DNA of 32,184 nucleotides. Origin: an uncultured Luminiphilus sp. Its GTDB lineage: Bacteria > Pseudomonadota > Gammaproteobacteria > Pseudomonadales > Halieaceae. Location of the stretch: positions 1-32,184 of the forward strand of contig CALKDK010000002.1 in the NCBI GenBank assembly GCA_938084055.1, read 5' to 3'. A program made the position numbers and the translations under genes. The notes beneath the pieces are model-generated. The model worked only from the letters and a program-made list of their open reading frames with translations, made no database searches and was not told the DNA's origin. This document shows positions 1 through 7,454 of the stretch, in pieces (within the stretch, counting starts at the first letter, position 1; every line of letters starts with the position of its first letter).

Positions 1-1
1 T

Positions 2-124
2 GAGCAACGTAAAGGACGCAGGGGTTTTTATTTGGCCGGAGAATATGTTTCGGGTGCACATACCGGAGCCGCCTGCGCCAGCGGCCGTTCTGTCGCCAGA
101 GATATCATAGGTCACTGGCTGTAA
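2..124 (+). CDS. C-terminal end of a FAD-dependent amine-oxidase-like oxidoreductase (partial)
   Basis: An open frame runs in from the left edge and ends at TAA (122-124), giving 40 residues. It contains LAGEYVSGAHTGAACASGR, which resembles the C-terminal FAD-contacting segment of flavin amine oxidases, protoporphyrinogen oxidases and phytoene-desaturase-type enzymes (typically G-x-Y-x-A-G-D/E ... G-A-x-x-S-G-x-x-A-A). In that fold this segment closes the Rossmann-type FAD domain. The substrate cannot be inferred because the catalytic part lies outside the window. It points toward ychF, so the two genes are convergent with tRNA-Met between them. The family call is moderately supported; the exact enzyme is unknown. 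Confidence 0.5.
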   Translation, partial: EQRKGRRGFYLAGEYVSGAHTGAACASGRSVARDIIGHWL

Positions 125-512
125 TCGTCGATCGTTATCAAAGAACGCGAAGTCGAGCGGTTGTGCTGACTGTAGCTTCCAAGGAGCTCGTTAGCAGGAG
201 GATTTGGCCCGCCGTTACCAGCTCGGCGCTCATGGCATTAGCTAATAGTATTCCTTGCGGCAGGACGCTCAATCTATCGCGACGCCCACAATACGATCCC
301 GAGGGCTTCCAATATTTTTAGCAGGACGCCCCAGATCGCTCCCAGATTGCGAGAGAGCATTTAACAGACAGACAGATCTTGGTTTTTTGACCGTGTAGGA
401 GGCAGTATGAGCATGCCTTCTACTAGCGTTACAACAGGTCCAAACGCGGTTGCTTTTGAGCAACTTGGTTGCCGTAATAAATTGAATCTATTGGGGAAAA
501 ATCTCTTTGAAG
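125..512. other. Gene-free interval between the flavoprotein gene and tRNA-Met
   Basis: No credible protein gene is visible in these 388 bp. Contents worth noting are a 9-bp direct repeat GCAGGACGC at 260-268 and 321-329, each followed within about 10 bp by ATCGC (276-280 and 335-339); a perfect 6-bp hairpin GTTGCT/AGCAAC at 449-464 with loop TTTG and no T-tract on either strand; and a good Shine-Dalgarno-like AGGAGG at 397-402 before an ATG at 407, whose frame runs antisense into the tRNA and is judged spurious. No canonical intrinsic terminator was found for tRNA-Met or for the upstream flavoprotein gene. Confidence 0.6.
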
Positions 513-589
513 TGGTAGCTACGGGTGGACTTGAACCACCGACCCCAGCATTATGAATGCTGTGCTCTAACCAGCTGAGCTACGTAGCC
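513..589 (-). tRNA. tRNA-Met (CAT), elongator type
   Basis: The minus strand folds into a full 77-nt cloverleaf: 7-bp acceptor stem, D arm with AGCTCAGCTGGTTAGAGC, anticodon stem CAGCA/TGCTG around loop TTCATAA (anticodon CAT), T arm GGTGG/CCACC with loop TTCAAGT, discriminator A and an encoded CCA end. It closely resembles E. coli elongator tRNA-Met. It lacks the three G-C pairs at the base of the anticodon stem typical of initiators. The first acceptor pair is G1.U72, because the 3' strand ends CGTAGCT before ACCA, rather than the usual G-C. It lies downstream of ychF on the same strand, the same linkage as in Pseudomonas, and has its own likely promoter at 616-644. Confidence 0.96.
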
Positions 590-615
590 ACATCGGTCTG
601 TTGACGCGGGGCGCG

Positions 616-644
616 ATTTTCACCAACTGCCGGCCGTAAGTCAA
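616..644 (-). promoter_or_regulatory. Sigma-70-type promoter for tRNA-Met
   Basis: On the minus strand, -35 TTGACT (639-644) is followed by exactly 17 bp and -10 GAAAAT (616-621). The sequence between the -10 and the expected start near 609 is almost entirely G/C (CGCGCCCCGCG). A GC-rich discriminator of this kind is the classic mark of stringently controlled stable-RNA promoters. The predicted start would leave a leader of about 20 nt before the mature tRNA 5' end at 589. The element fits within the 67-bp gap after the ychF stop. Confidence 0.55.
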
Positions 645-656
645 CTGGTGCGGGCA

Positions 657-1751
657 TCAGACATTGAATCTGAAGTGGATCACGTCTCCATCGGCGACCA
701 CATATTCTTTCCCCTCAAGACGCCAGCGGCCAGCATCCTTGGCACCTTGCTCGCCCCGGTGGGTTATGAAATCTTCATATCCCACGATCTCAGCTCTGAT
801 AAAACCCTTTTGAAAATCGGTGTGAATGACGCCAGCTGCTTCGGGAGCTGTTGCACCCACGCGCACGGTCCAGGCCCGAACTTCCTTGGGGCCAGCAGTG
901 AAGTAGGTCTGCAGACTGAGCAGCTTGTAACCCGCGCGAATTACGCGATTGAGCCCCGGTTCCCCCATACCCATGTCCTCGAGGAAATCCTGTTTTTCAT
1001 GGTCCTCAAGTTCGATTATTTCCGATTCCAGTTTGTTACAGATAGCGACTACCTCGGCGCCTTCTGACACGGCAATGGCACGCACAGCTTCAAGGTGTCC
1101 GTTACCTTCAAAGCCATCCTCGGCGACGTTGGCGATATACAGCGTAGGCTTGGTGGTCAGCAGGTGCAGGCTCTTGAGCAGCACCTGCTCGTTCGCATCG
1201 AGGGTAAGTGCGCGAATGGGCTGGGCTTCATTGAGCTGGGGCAGTAATTTGGTTTCCAGCAGCTGCTTCATGGCGACGGCTTCCTTGTCGCCGCTTTTGG
1301 CCGTCCTGATCACCTTGGACAGCTGTTTTTCACAGGATTCCAAGTCCGCCAGTGCCAGCTCGGTATTGATGATCTCGATGTCAGCCTGCGGGTCGATCTT
1401 GTTGGCTACGTGAATAACGTTGTCGTCCTCGAAGCAGCGCACCACGTGGGCAATGGCATCGGTCTCACGGATATTGGCCAGGAACTGGTTGCCGAGGCCC
1501 TCGCCTTTGGAGGCGCCGGCAACCAGACCGGCAATATCGACGAATTCCATGGTCGCTGCTATTTCGCGCTCTGGTTTTACCAGCGCGGCTATCTCGTGTT
1601 GCCTTGGGTCAGGAATAGGAACGACCCCTGCATTGGGTTCGATGGTGCAAAAGGGAAAATTCTCCGCGTCGATCCCCGCCTGTGTCAAAGCATTAAACAG
1701 CGTGGATTTGCCAACATTGGGTAAACCGACAATGCCGCATTTGATGCCCAT
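657..1751 (-). CDS. ychF: Redox-regulated ATPase YchF (OLA1 family)
   Basis: The 364-residue product starts [17 protein letters not shown]. The G1/Walker A loop GLPNVGKS is at residues 8-15, and the G3-type motif DIAGLV and YIANVAED (the N-x-x-E variant associated with ATP rather than GTP preference) follow. The C-terminus ([40 protein letters not shown]) is the TGS domain of the family. YchF is a cytoplasmic, ribosome-associated ATPase of the Obg-like group, linked to translation and the oxidative stress response. The ATG start has AGGA about 8 nt upstream. It follows pth by 28 nt, the near-universal pth-ychF pairing, and is the last protein gene of this operon before tRNA-Met. Length is normal for the family. 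Confidence 0.97.
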   Translation of the reverse strand: MGIKCGIVGLPNVGKSTLFNALTQAGIDAENFPFCTIEPNAGVVPIPDPRQHEIAALVKPEREIAATMEFVDIAGLVAGASKGEGLGNQFLANIRETDAIAHVVRCFEDDNVIHVANKIDPQADIEIINTELALADLESCEKQLSKVIRTAKSGDKEAVAMKQLLETKLLPQLNEAQPIRALTLDANEQVLLKSLHLLTTKPTLYIANVAEDGFEGNGHLEAVRAIAVSEGAEVVAICNKLESEIIELEDHEKQDFLEDMGMGEPGLNRVIRAGYKLLSLQTYFTAGPKEVRAWTVRVGATAPEAAGVIHTDFQKGFIRAEIVGYEDFITHRGEQGAKDAGRWRLEGKEYVVADGDVIHFRFNV

Positions 1752-1779
1752 AACGTCTTCCTCAATCCTTCAGTGGGTA

Positions 1780-2382
1780 TCAGTGCGCAGGAGGCTGCGC
1801 GGTGTCGATGCTGTGCAGGCGAGTCATCGCCTTCACAGCATCGCCCCCAAGTAACAGGGGCAGACTGGATACAGCTTCATCGATGATGGCATCGATGGCC
1901 TGCCGATCTGCCTTGCTGGGCTTGGCCAGCACGTAGTCCGAAACGTCACTGGCTTGGCCGGGGTGACCGATGCCAATACGCAGCCGATGGAAATCACGAC
2001 TGCCACCCAGGGCTGGGATGATGTCACGCAGGCCGTTATGTCCGCCGTGACCGCCGCCCTGTTTGAACCGCGCTGTACCAGCCTCTATATCCAATTCATC
2101 ATGGGCGATCAAAATTGACTCCGGCGCGATACGATAGAAGTTGGCCAGGGCGGCCACAGCACGCCCGCTGCGATTCATGAACGTGCTGGGGCGCAGCAAG
2201 CGCAGCGCTTGCCCGGCGAAGCTAACTCGACTGGTATCGCCGTGGAACTTGCTCTCTGACGTCAGCGTCGAGCCACACCGTCGTGCAATTTCCTCCACAA
2301 AAAAAGCACCCGCGTTATGACGGGTGCCTTCATAGGGTTTGCCGGGATTACCAAGCCCAACAATGAGCTGGATAGTCAGCAC
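1780..2382 (-). CDS. pth: Peptidyl-tRNA hydrolase
   Basis: The 200-residue protein hydrolyses the ester bond of peptidyl-tRNAs released from stalled ribosomes, recycling tRNA. Family residues are all present with a +2 offset from E. coli: N12 in GLGNPGK, catalytic H22 in GTRHNAG, N70 in FMNRSG, D95 in HDELD, and H115/N116 in HGGHNGLRD. The start is GTG (2380-2382), which places IVGLGNPGK at the usual distance from the N-terminus. It lies 9 bp after the rplY stop with only a weak ribosome site, so translation is probably coupled to rplY. An intrinsic-terminator-like hairpin plus T7 (2299-2327) sits inside codons 19-28, over the catalytic His codon. This is unusual for an essential gene. Confidence 0.97.
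   Translation of the reverse strand: MLTIQLIVGLGNPGKPYEGTRHNAGAFFVEEIARRCGSTLTSESKFHGDTSRVSFAGQALRLLRPSTFMNRSGRAVAALANFYRIAPESILIAHDELDIEAGTARFKQGGGHGGHNGLRDIIPALGGSRDFHRLRIGIGHPGQASDVSDYVLAKPSKADRQAIDAIIDEAVSSLPLLLGGDAVKAMTRLHSIDTAQPPAH
2299..2327 (-). terminator. Intrinsic-terminator-like hairpin inside the pth coding sequence
   Basis: On the minus strand the 7-bp perfect stem GCACCCG (2321-2327) / CGGGTGC (2306-2312) encloses an 8-nt loop and is followed directly by seven T residues (2305-2299). Six of seven pairs are G-C. This meets the textbook definition of a Rho-independent terminator, yet lies 55-84 nt into the pth coding region, where it encodes [10 protein letters not shown]. Translating ribosomes would be expected to mask it, so it could act as a translation-sensitive attenuator. 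The structure is seen directly; function is inference. Confidence 0.45.
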
Positions 2383-2391
2383 AATAACGGC

Positions 2392-3057
2392 TCACGCTTC
2401 CCCGGCGGGTTCCTCACCCTCACTTGGGGTAATGGTTTCCTCGACGTCATCGTCATCGTCATCGGCTTTGCTTCCCTTGGGAGCAATAACGGCGGCAATA
2501 GCGAGGTCGTGATCTTCACCGAGCGCGAGTGCTGTGGAAACCACGCCCTCGGGAAGGGTGATGTCAGAGAGGTGAACGATCTGGCCTACGTCGACATCGG
2601 TCATATCCACCTCGATGTAATCGGGTATGACACCCGGTAAACACTGTACTTCCATATCTGTGGCCTGATGCTGGACCATACCCCCACCCAGCTTGACCCC
2701 TTTGCAGTCCTCTTCGTTGGTGAAATGAAGGGGTACGTTCATTTTGATGATCTTGTCAGCCTGCACACGCAAAAAATCGACGTGCATGGGGAAGCCCTTG
2801 GCAGGGTGCCTCTGGACATCTTTCAGGATCGCACTCTCAGTGTCGCCGTCAATGTTGACGTTGAGCACCGACGTGTAGAACGCTTCACTCTCCAACATCT
2901 TTTCCAGGTCCTTACGAACCAGACTGATGCTTCGAGCGGCGGACTGACCGCCATAAACGACTCCGGGTACTTTTCCTTCGAGTCGACGCAGGCGGCGGCT
3001 CGCACCTTTCCCTTCGTCGGCCCGAACTTCGGCCTGTACTTCGAAAGATTCAGACAT
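2392..3057 (-). CDS. rplY: 50S ribosomal protein L25, long Ctc form
   Basis: The 221-residue product begins MSESFEVQAEVRADEGKGAS and has RRLRRLEGKVPGVVYGG, the L25/TL5 5S-rRNA-binding N-terminal domain (about 1-95). The C-terminal beta-domain (about 100-190, including VDMTDVDVGQIVHLSDI) is that of the Ctc-type long form. It binds 5S rRNA in the central protuberance of the large subunit. The last 30 residues form an acidic tail (a DDDDDD run, then EE- and GEE-rich), which is common but variable in length. AAGGAG lies 8 nt before the ATG. It sits between prs and pth, the usual position in gammaproteobacteria. A 73-bp gap separates it from prs. Confidence 0.96.
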   Translation of the reverse strand: MSESFEVQAEVRADEGKGASRRLRRLEGKVPGVVYGGQSAARSISLVRKDLEKMLESEAFYTSVLNVNIDGDTESAILKDVQRHPAKGFPMHVDFLRVQADKIIKMNVPLHFTNEEDCKGVKLGGGMVQHQATDMEVQCLPGVIPDYIEVDMTDVDVGQIVHLSDITLPEGVVSTALALGEDHDLAIAAVIAPKGSKADDDDDDVEETITPSEGEEPAGEA

Positions 3058-3130
3058 GGTCTGTCTCCTTTAATAACACCACGTTCCCTGCGACCGGTAT
3101 TGTGGTGGGTGGGTTTTCACTGCCCGACGA

Positions 3131-4081
3131 TTATTCGTCGAACAGCGCGCTGATTGATTCTTCGTTGCTGACCCGGCGTATTGATTCAGCCAGAAGGTCG
3201 CTGATGGTGAGCTGGCGGATGTTGGAGAAGCCCCTCGCCTCATCCGACAGCGGAATGCTGTCAGTGACCACTAATTCATCGAGCTGCGAGTTACGCAGAT
3301 TGTCGAGGGCTTTGCCGGAAAGCACGGCATGGGTACAGTACGCCACAACCTTGATAGCGCCGCGTTCCTTTAGCGCCTTGGCCGCACTGCACAATGTTCC
3401 TGCGGTGTCGACCATGTCATCGACCATGATACAGGTCCTGCCATCGACATCCCCTATGAGATTCATGACCTCGGCCTCGTTTGCTTGGGGCCGGCGTTTG
3501 TCGATGATGGCAAGCTCTGCGTCGTCGAGTTGCTTGGCTATTGCGCGTGCGCGCACCACACCACCAATGTCCGGTGAGACAACCATTAGGTTGTCGTAAT
3601 TGCATCGACTGATGTCGTAGTTCAAAACCGAGGACGCATAGACATTGTCCACCGCACAGGTGAAAAACCCCTGAATCTGTTCGGCGTGCAGATCTACGGT
3701 CAGCACCCGATCAACGCCGACCGCCGCCATCATATCGGCAACAACTTTGGAGGAAATCGGTACGCGGGCTGACCGAACCCGGCGATCCTGCCGCGCGTAA
3801 CCGAAGTAGGGCACGACCGCTGTGATGCGCCCCGCAGACGCTCGACGCAGAGCGTCAATCATCAAGACGAGTTCAATCAGGTTGTCATTGGTGGGTTGGC
3901 AGGTGCTCTGGATGACAAACACATCCTTGCCACGCACGTTTTCGTTGAGTTCAACCGTGATTTCGCCATCGGAAAACTTGCCGACCTGGGCTGCACCCAG
4001 AGTCAGGTAAAGGCGGTCCGCAACCATACGTGCGAGTTCGGGGTTGGCGTTCCCCGTGAAGACCATAATCTTGGATGACAT
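3131..4081 (-). CDS. prs: Ribose-phosphate pyrophosphokinase (PRPP synthetase)
   Basis: This 316-residue enzyme makes 5-phosphoribosyl 1-diphosphate from ribose 5-phosphate and ATP, feeding purine, pyrimidine, NAD, His and Trp synthesis. Recognisable elements are [20 protein letters not shown] (about 36-55), the flexible-loop region [16 protein letters not shown] (95-110), [11 protein letters not shown] (130-140) and the PRPP-binding loop [13 protein letters not shown] (218-230). Length matches the bacterial class I enzyme. The ATG start has an upstream GAGGCG. tRNA-Gln lies 35 bp upstream and rplY downstream, as in Pseudomonas. The transcript probably arrives from ispE through the tRNA. Confidence 0.98.
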   Translation of the reverse strand: MSSKIMVFTGNANPELARMVADRLYLTLGAAQVGKFSDGEITVELNENVRGKDVFVIQSTCQPTNDNLIELVLMIDALRRASAGRITAVVPYFGYARQDRRVRSARVPISSKVVADMMAAVGVDRVLTVDLHAEQIQGFFTCAVDNVYASSVLNYDISRCNYDNLMVVSPDIGGVVRARAIAKQLDDAELAIIDKRRPQANEAEVMNLIGDVDGRTCIMVDDMVDTAGTLCSAAKALKERGAIKVVAYCTHAVLSGKALDNLRNSQLDELVVTDSIPLSDEARGFSNIRQLTISDLLAESIRRVSNEESISALFDE

Positions 4082-4116
4082 GATCGGCGCCTCGTTGTCC
4101 TGAAAATCCGGTTAAT

Positions 4117-4191
4117 TGGCTGGGGTGGCAGGATTCGAACCTGCGAATGGCGGGATCAAAACCCGCTGCCTTGCCACTTGGCGACACCCCA
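4117..4191 (-). tRNA. tRNA-Gln (TTG)
   Basis: The minus strand gives a 75-nt cloverleaf: acceptor TGGGGTG/CACCCCA, D arm GCCAAGTGGCAAGGC, anticodon stem GCGGG/CCCGC around TTTTGAT (anticodon TTG), T arm with GTTCGAATC, discriminator G and encoded CCA. The weak U1-A72 first pair is the known GlnRS identity feature. It lies 14 bp after the ispE stop and 35 bp before prs, so it is probably cut out of a polycistronic transcript. No separate promoter was obvious because its upstream sequence is ispE coding DNA. Linkage of tRNA-Gln to ispE-prs is conserved in Pseudomonas. Confidence 0.97.
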
Positions 4192-4205
4192 ATGAAACGT
4201 CAATA

Positions 4206-5045
4206 TCAGCGCGTGATGAATGTAGGTCTTCGGTTAATGCCCCGACACACCACTGGTGCCATCGACCCCGGCATTGCGGCGGCGATCGCGCGAGCCCTGC
4301 GTTCAGTGTCTACCTTGCCAAACACGCAGGAGCCGCTACCAGTCATCATTGCAGGCGTTGTTTTCCCTAAAAGTTTCAACGCTTTACGCACTTCCGGAAA
4401 GCGCTCCTCAACGACCGGCTGCAGATCGTTGCGGACACCCCCCGCGAAAAAGGCGGACATTGTGATCGGCGCTGTGTTCCTTGTCAATTCGGGGGCGTTA
4501 AAGATCTGTGCGGTGCTCACATGGCAGTCGGGTCTCAGGATGACGTACCAGCACTCCGGGAGCTCTACCGAGGTCAATAAATCCCCGAGTCCTTCGGCCC
4601 ACGCGCTCGAGCCGTACACGAATACCGGCACGTCGGCACCCAGTTCCAACCCCATCCGCGCGAGATCGGTTACTGAATGGCCAAGGCCCAGTAACTGGTT
4701 GAGCGCCAGCAGGGTGGTTGCCGCATTGGAACTGCCACCGCCAAGGCCCCCACCCATGGGAATGCGCTTGTCAATCTCAATGCGCACCCCGGTGCCACCA
4801 TTGCCTGCGCGGGTAATCAGGTTGGCGGCTCTGAGGATGAGGTTATCCTCGGGCGCTACCCCTGGCATGTCAGACGCCAGCGTGCAGCCACCGTGGGGCT
4901 CCGGGTAGAAGCGCATGTCATCACCCCAATCCAGCAATTGAAAAACGGTTTGCAGGTTGTGATGGCCATCGGGGCGACGCCCCGTGACATGCAGGAACAA
5001 ATTCAGTTTCGCAGGGGATAACGCTGTGATGGCGTTCTGTTTCAA
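4206..5045 (-). CDS. ispE: 4-diphosphocytidyl-2-C-methyl-D-erythritol kinase
   Basis: This 279-residue GHMP-superfamily kinase phosphorylates CDP-methylerythritol in the MEP isoprenoid pathway. The N-terminal motif SPAKLNLFLHVTGRRPDGHH carries the catalytic Lys (K13). The glycine-rich ATP loop PMGGGLGGGSSNAAT is at 96-110, the catalytic Asp is D138 in GADVP, and the C-terminal GHMP motif is MMTGSGSCVFG. Length is normal. The ATG overlaps the lolB stop (ATGA, 4 nt), implying translational coupling in lolB-ispE, an arrangement widespread in gammaproteobacteria. tRNA-Gln and prs follow. Confidence 0.97.
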   Translation of the reverse strand: MKQNAITALSPAKLNLFLHVTGRRPDGHHNLQTVFQLLDWGDDMRFYPEPHGGCTLASDMPGVAPEDNLILRAANLITRAGNGGTGVRIEIDKRIPMGGGLGGGSSNAATTLLALNQLLGLGHSVTDLARMGLELGADVPVFVYGSSAWAEGLGDLLTSVELPECWYVILRPDCHVSTAQIFNAPELTRNTAPITMSAFFAGGVRNDLQPVVEERFPEVRKALKLLGKTTPAMMTGSGSCVFGKVDTERRARAIAAAMPGSMAPVVCRGINRRPTFITR

Positions 5046-5581
5046 GGAATAACCGCCAGGTTCCAGCTGAGCAGCACCAGCTTTAGGGAGGTATCAGCCC
5101 GGGTTGCCTGGATCTTTCGGGGTAAGCGCCAGTCATCAACCTGCTGCCACTGCGTAACATCGACGGTCCAGCCATCGACGTCGTCCGGATAGCCAAGCAG
5201 CCAATTGCTCACCGTCGCCAGCGGCAAGTTGAGTGCGGCGCTGCGTGCCTCGCTGTGCATGGGCAGAGCGCTGAGCGGTTGTTCGAGTTCATCATTAATC
5301 CAGTAAAGACGTTCTCCCGTGCGGTAGAGCTCGATCGCGCCCGCGCCCAGGGGCCCGGAAAGTCGCACCCGGTCATTTTCATGGTCAGGGTGAACCCAGC
5401 GCACAGAAATAGTTTGGGTACCCTCAGCGTTGGTGAGTGCTGCTTTGCCCTGTACTGACCAGCCCGTTGCATCTTTTGGTATTTGAAGGGCCGGTATGCC
5501 CGTGGGATCAGGTGCGGAGACACAGCTCGCCAGGACGACGGCGTAGAGTATTGCGCTGCATCGGAAAACCAGTTTAGTCAA
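5042..5581 (-). CDS. lolB: Outer-membrane lipoprotein receptor LolB
   Basis: LolB is the outer-membrane-anchored acceptor that receives lipoproteins from LolA and inserts them into the outer membrane. I place the start at TTG 5579-5581, giving 179 residues: a basic n-region (MTKLVFR), a hydrophobic stretch and the lipobox LASC with acylated Cys at 20. The mature part has the LolB-type pattern W-S-V-Q-G-K-A-A, then S-V-R-W-V-H, LSGPLGAGAIELY and P-L-A-T-V-S-N-W-L-L-G. The start lies inside the last codons of the upstream TPR gene (8-nt overlap). A longer open frame extends upstream, but that part is just the TPR gene read in another frame. Order lolB-ispE and divergence from hemA are conserved. 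The main uncertainty is the TTG start. Confidence 0.88.
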   Translation of the reverse strand: MTKLVFRCSAILYAVVLASCVSAPDPTGIPALQIPKDATGWSVQGKAALTNAEGTQTISVRWVHPDHENDRVRLSGPLGAGAIELYRTGERLYWINDELEQPLSALPMHSEARSAALNLPLATVSNWLLGYPDDVDGWTVDVTQWQQVDDWRLPRKIQATRADTSLKLVLLSWNLAVIP

Positions 5582-7346
5582 CGGGGGAGACGTCCAGGCT
5601 GACGCCCAGTCGCTCCAATGTGTCGGTGACGTGGGATGCCTCTGGCGCCTGCTCGAGCGAGGTTCGCCATATCGCAAGGGCATCCTGCTCCTTTCCCGAG
5701 ACCCAAAGTGCTTCCCCCAAATGGGCCGCCACCTCAGGGTCGGGGAACAATGCATAGGCTTCCTTGAGCAGGTCTACAGCCTGTAAAATTCTGCCCAGTT
5801 TGAAATAGACCCAGCCCAGGCTATCGAGAATGGCCGGCTCACCGGGTGAGAGTTCAAGCGCCCTCTCAATGAGCACGGCTGCTTCCTGATAGCGAGTCGT
5901 GTGAACGGTAAGTGTGTATCCCAGGGCGTTGAGCGTCGTGGCGTTGTTGGGCTCCAGTTCCAGAATGGCCCGCAAATCCTGTTCCATTCCGGTGAAGTCT
6001 TCCAGCGACTCGTTAGTCATGGCTCGACCGTAGCGGAGTGACATTGATTCAGGGAAAAGATCCAGCGCCTCGGTATAAACCTCTATGGCCAGCTCCGTCT
6101 CCTCAATGTCACGGAGAAGCTCAGCCTCTATGCCATAAATCTGCTCAGCCTGTCCTGGGTTTCTGGCTCGGGTGCGACGAAAGCCGTCCCGGAAATCCCC
6201 TGTATCGCCGCTATCGAGCCGTAGTTCGGCGGCACGCCGTGTCGCATCGAAGAACTCCCGGCTCGGACCCACCTGATCATATGCCGTAATGGCGGCAGAT
6301 TCTTCATCGAGACTCTGATGGACCCGGCCAAGATAGTAATGGGCCTCGTCGGGACGTTGCCCCAGGTCGATGAGGGCCTGTAAATTAACTTTGGCAGCCT
6401 GATACTCCTTGGCTTCGATCTCAATCAGTGCAAGGGAAAACAGGTAATCTCCATTGCGTGGGGATAGGGTCAGCAGAATCGCAAATTGCTCGCGAGCTTC
6501 CTCCAGCGCTTCGGTGCTGGCCAGCAAGCGCGCAAACTGGAGTCGCATGGCCTCGTTTTCGGGATTGCGTTTGACGGCGGCCTCAATTTTTATGAAAGGT
6601 TTGTCGGCGCCAACGTCCAATTTGATCTGACTCCAAAGCAAAAGCGCTCGCTCCTCATCGGGATTGGCGTCAAGGACCGGCTCAAGGGCGGCCAGCGCCT
6701 GCTCGGGCTCGTCCTGGGCGCGTCGCAGGTAGGCGAGTGCGATGGCAATATCCTGGTCCTCGGGCCAGTCCTGTGCCAGCGCCTCTACGGCAACAGCGAT
6801 ACCCCGACGCTTGTCTGGCGGTAATGAATCCCACGAAACCAGCAAAGCAGGTGCGTTGATACGTGCACCCCGCTCTTTTGCCTTCCGCGCGAAAACGAGA
6901 GCCTCCTCCGGTTTGCCAGCCCTTATTAACAACCCCATGGCGGTGGTTGCAGCTGCGGCATCATCGCCGTCCTGTTCGGACAGCCTGATGGCGAGCGCCA
7001 GAGCCCTGGCATCATCCTGACGAAACTCGGCCAGTCGCAGGGCCCTTCGGGTCAGCTCATCGTCTCCAAGGCGAAGGGCCTCGGCAGTCAGTATTGCCAG
7101 TGCAGCATCCAGCTGGCGGTCCCGAAGCAAAAATTCGGCATGGAGCAGCGGGTACAGGCTCTCTGCGGGGATGGGAGTTTCAGGCGCGGGCACGAGACGG
7201 TCGGGCGCCGCCCCGATGTTTTCAGCCACAGTCCGTTGCTCGGTTTCCAGTAATGGAGCCGGTGGTGGCGACGGTGCTGTCTGGCAGGCACTCATGGCGA
7301 GCAGCGCCAAACCAAGCAGAGGCGGTGAAATATGGCTATTTTTCAT
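5574..7346 (-). CDS. TPR-repeat lipoprotein next to hemA/lolB
   Basis: The 590-residue product has a lipoprotein signal (hydrophobic LLGLALLAMSAC, predicted acylated Cys 21), a proline-rich linker (PSPPPAP) and then a long run of helical repeats with TPR character to the end. Clear units include PDEAHYYLGRVHQSLDEES, NNATTLNALGYTLTVHTTRY and EPAILDSLGWVYFKLG (the L-G-W/Y pattern). Proteins of this kind occupy the same site in Pseudomonas, between lolB and divergent hemA, and are annotated as TPR proteins. It is likely a periplasm-facing, membrane-anchored scaffold; the partner is unknown. A likely -10 TATAAT lies about 50 bp upstream. It overlaps lolB by 8 nt, so it heads the operon running to ychF. 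Confidence 0.85.
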   Translation of the reverse strand: MKNSHISPPLLGLALLAMSACQTAPSPPPAPLLETEQRTVAENIGAAPDRLVPAPETPIPAESLYPLLHAEFLLRDRQLDAALAILTAEALRLGDDELTRRALRLAEFRQDDARALALAIRLSEQDGDDAAAATTAMGLLIRAGKPEEALVFARKAKERGARINAPALLVSWDSLPPDKRRGIAVAVEALAQDWPEDQDIAIALAYLRRAQDEPEQALAALEPVLDANPDEERALLLWSQIKLDVGADKPFIKIEAAVKRNPENEAMRLQFARLLASTEALEEAREQFAILLTLSPRNGDYLFSLALIEIEAKEYQAAKVNLQALIDLGQRPDEAHYYLGRVHQSLDEESAAITAYDQVGPSREFFDATRRAAELRLDSGDTGDFRDGFRRTRARNPGQAEQIYGIEAELLRDIEETELAIEVYTEALDLFPESMSLRYGRAMTNESLEDFTGMEQDLRAILELEPNNATTLNALGYTLTVHTTRYQEAAVLIERALELSPGEPAILDSLGWVYFKLGRILQAVDLLKEAYALFPDPEVAAHLGEALWVSGKEQDALAIWRTSLEQAPEASHVTDTLERLGVSLDVSPVD

Positions 7347-7394
7347 AACTCAATGATGACACAGAGGTCAAAGCAAACCCATTAATCGCGGCAC

Positions 7395-7400
7395 ATTATA
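7395..7400 (-). promoter_or_regulatory. -10 element for the TPR-lolB-ispE-prs operon
   Basis: The minus strand has a perfect TATAAT in the 108-bp divergent gap upstream of the TPR gene. The sequence 17 bp further upstream reads AAGAAG, which does not resemble TTGACA, so the -35 is weak or activator-dependent. The predicted start near 7388 would give a leader of about 42 nt. Confidence 0.4.
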
Positions 7401-7422
7401 CGCGGCATGCCAGCGGGCTTCT

Positions 7423-7431
7423 TGCTATCAT
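7423..7431 (+). promoter_or_regulatory. Extended -10 element for hemA
   Basis: The plus strand reads TTGCTATCAT, that is TG-N-TATCAT with -10 hexamer TATCAT at 7426-7431 (5/6 match). No good -35 is visible, as is usual for extended -10 promoters. The predicted start near 7438 lies downstream of the ATG at 7407, which supports the ATG at 7455 as the real hemA start. Confidence 0.3.
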
Positions 7432-7454
7432 TGTCGTACAAGTTGGGCAAAGAC

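Noticed and set aside
407..556. 49-codon ORF with a good AGGAGG four bases before its ATG
   Set aside because: Its second half is the antisense of tRNA-Met (ending GGLEPPTPAL, a well-known false-protein pattern from tRNA genes). The ribosome-site match is probably chance.
949..1854. Long open frames antisense to ychF and pth
   Set aside because: They mirror strongly supported genes, have no recognisable domains and arise from GC-rich codon structure.
3077..3107. CACCAC/GTGGTG dyad in the prs-rplY gap as a leader or terminator
   Set aside because: Six base pairs around a 19-nt loop, with no T-tract; too weak to call.
5582..5755. N-terminal extension of LolB to a 237-residue frame
   Set aside because: The extra 58 residues overlap the TPR gene in another frame and precede a clear lipoprotein signal, so they are not part of LolB.
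7407..7454. 16-codon N-terminal extension of HemA
   Set aside because: It does not resemble the family N-terminus and lies upstream of the probable -10; ATG 7455 gives the expected start.
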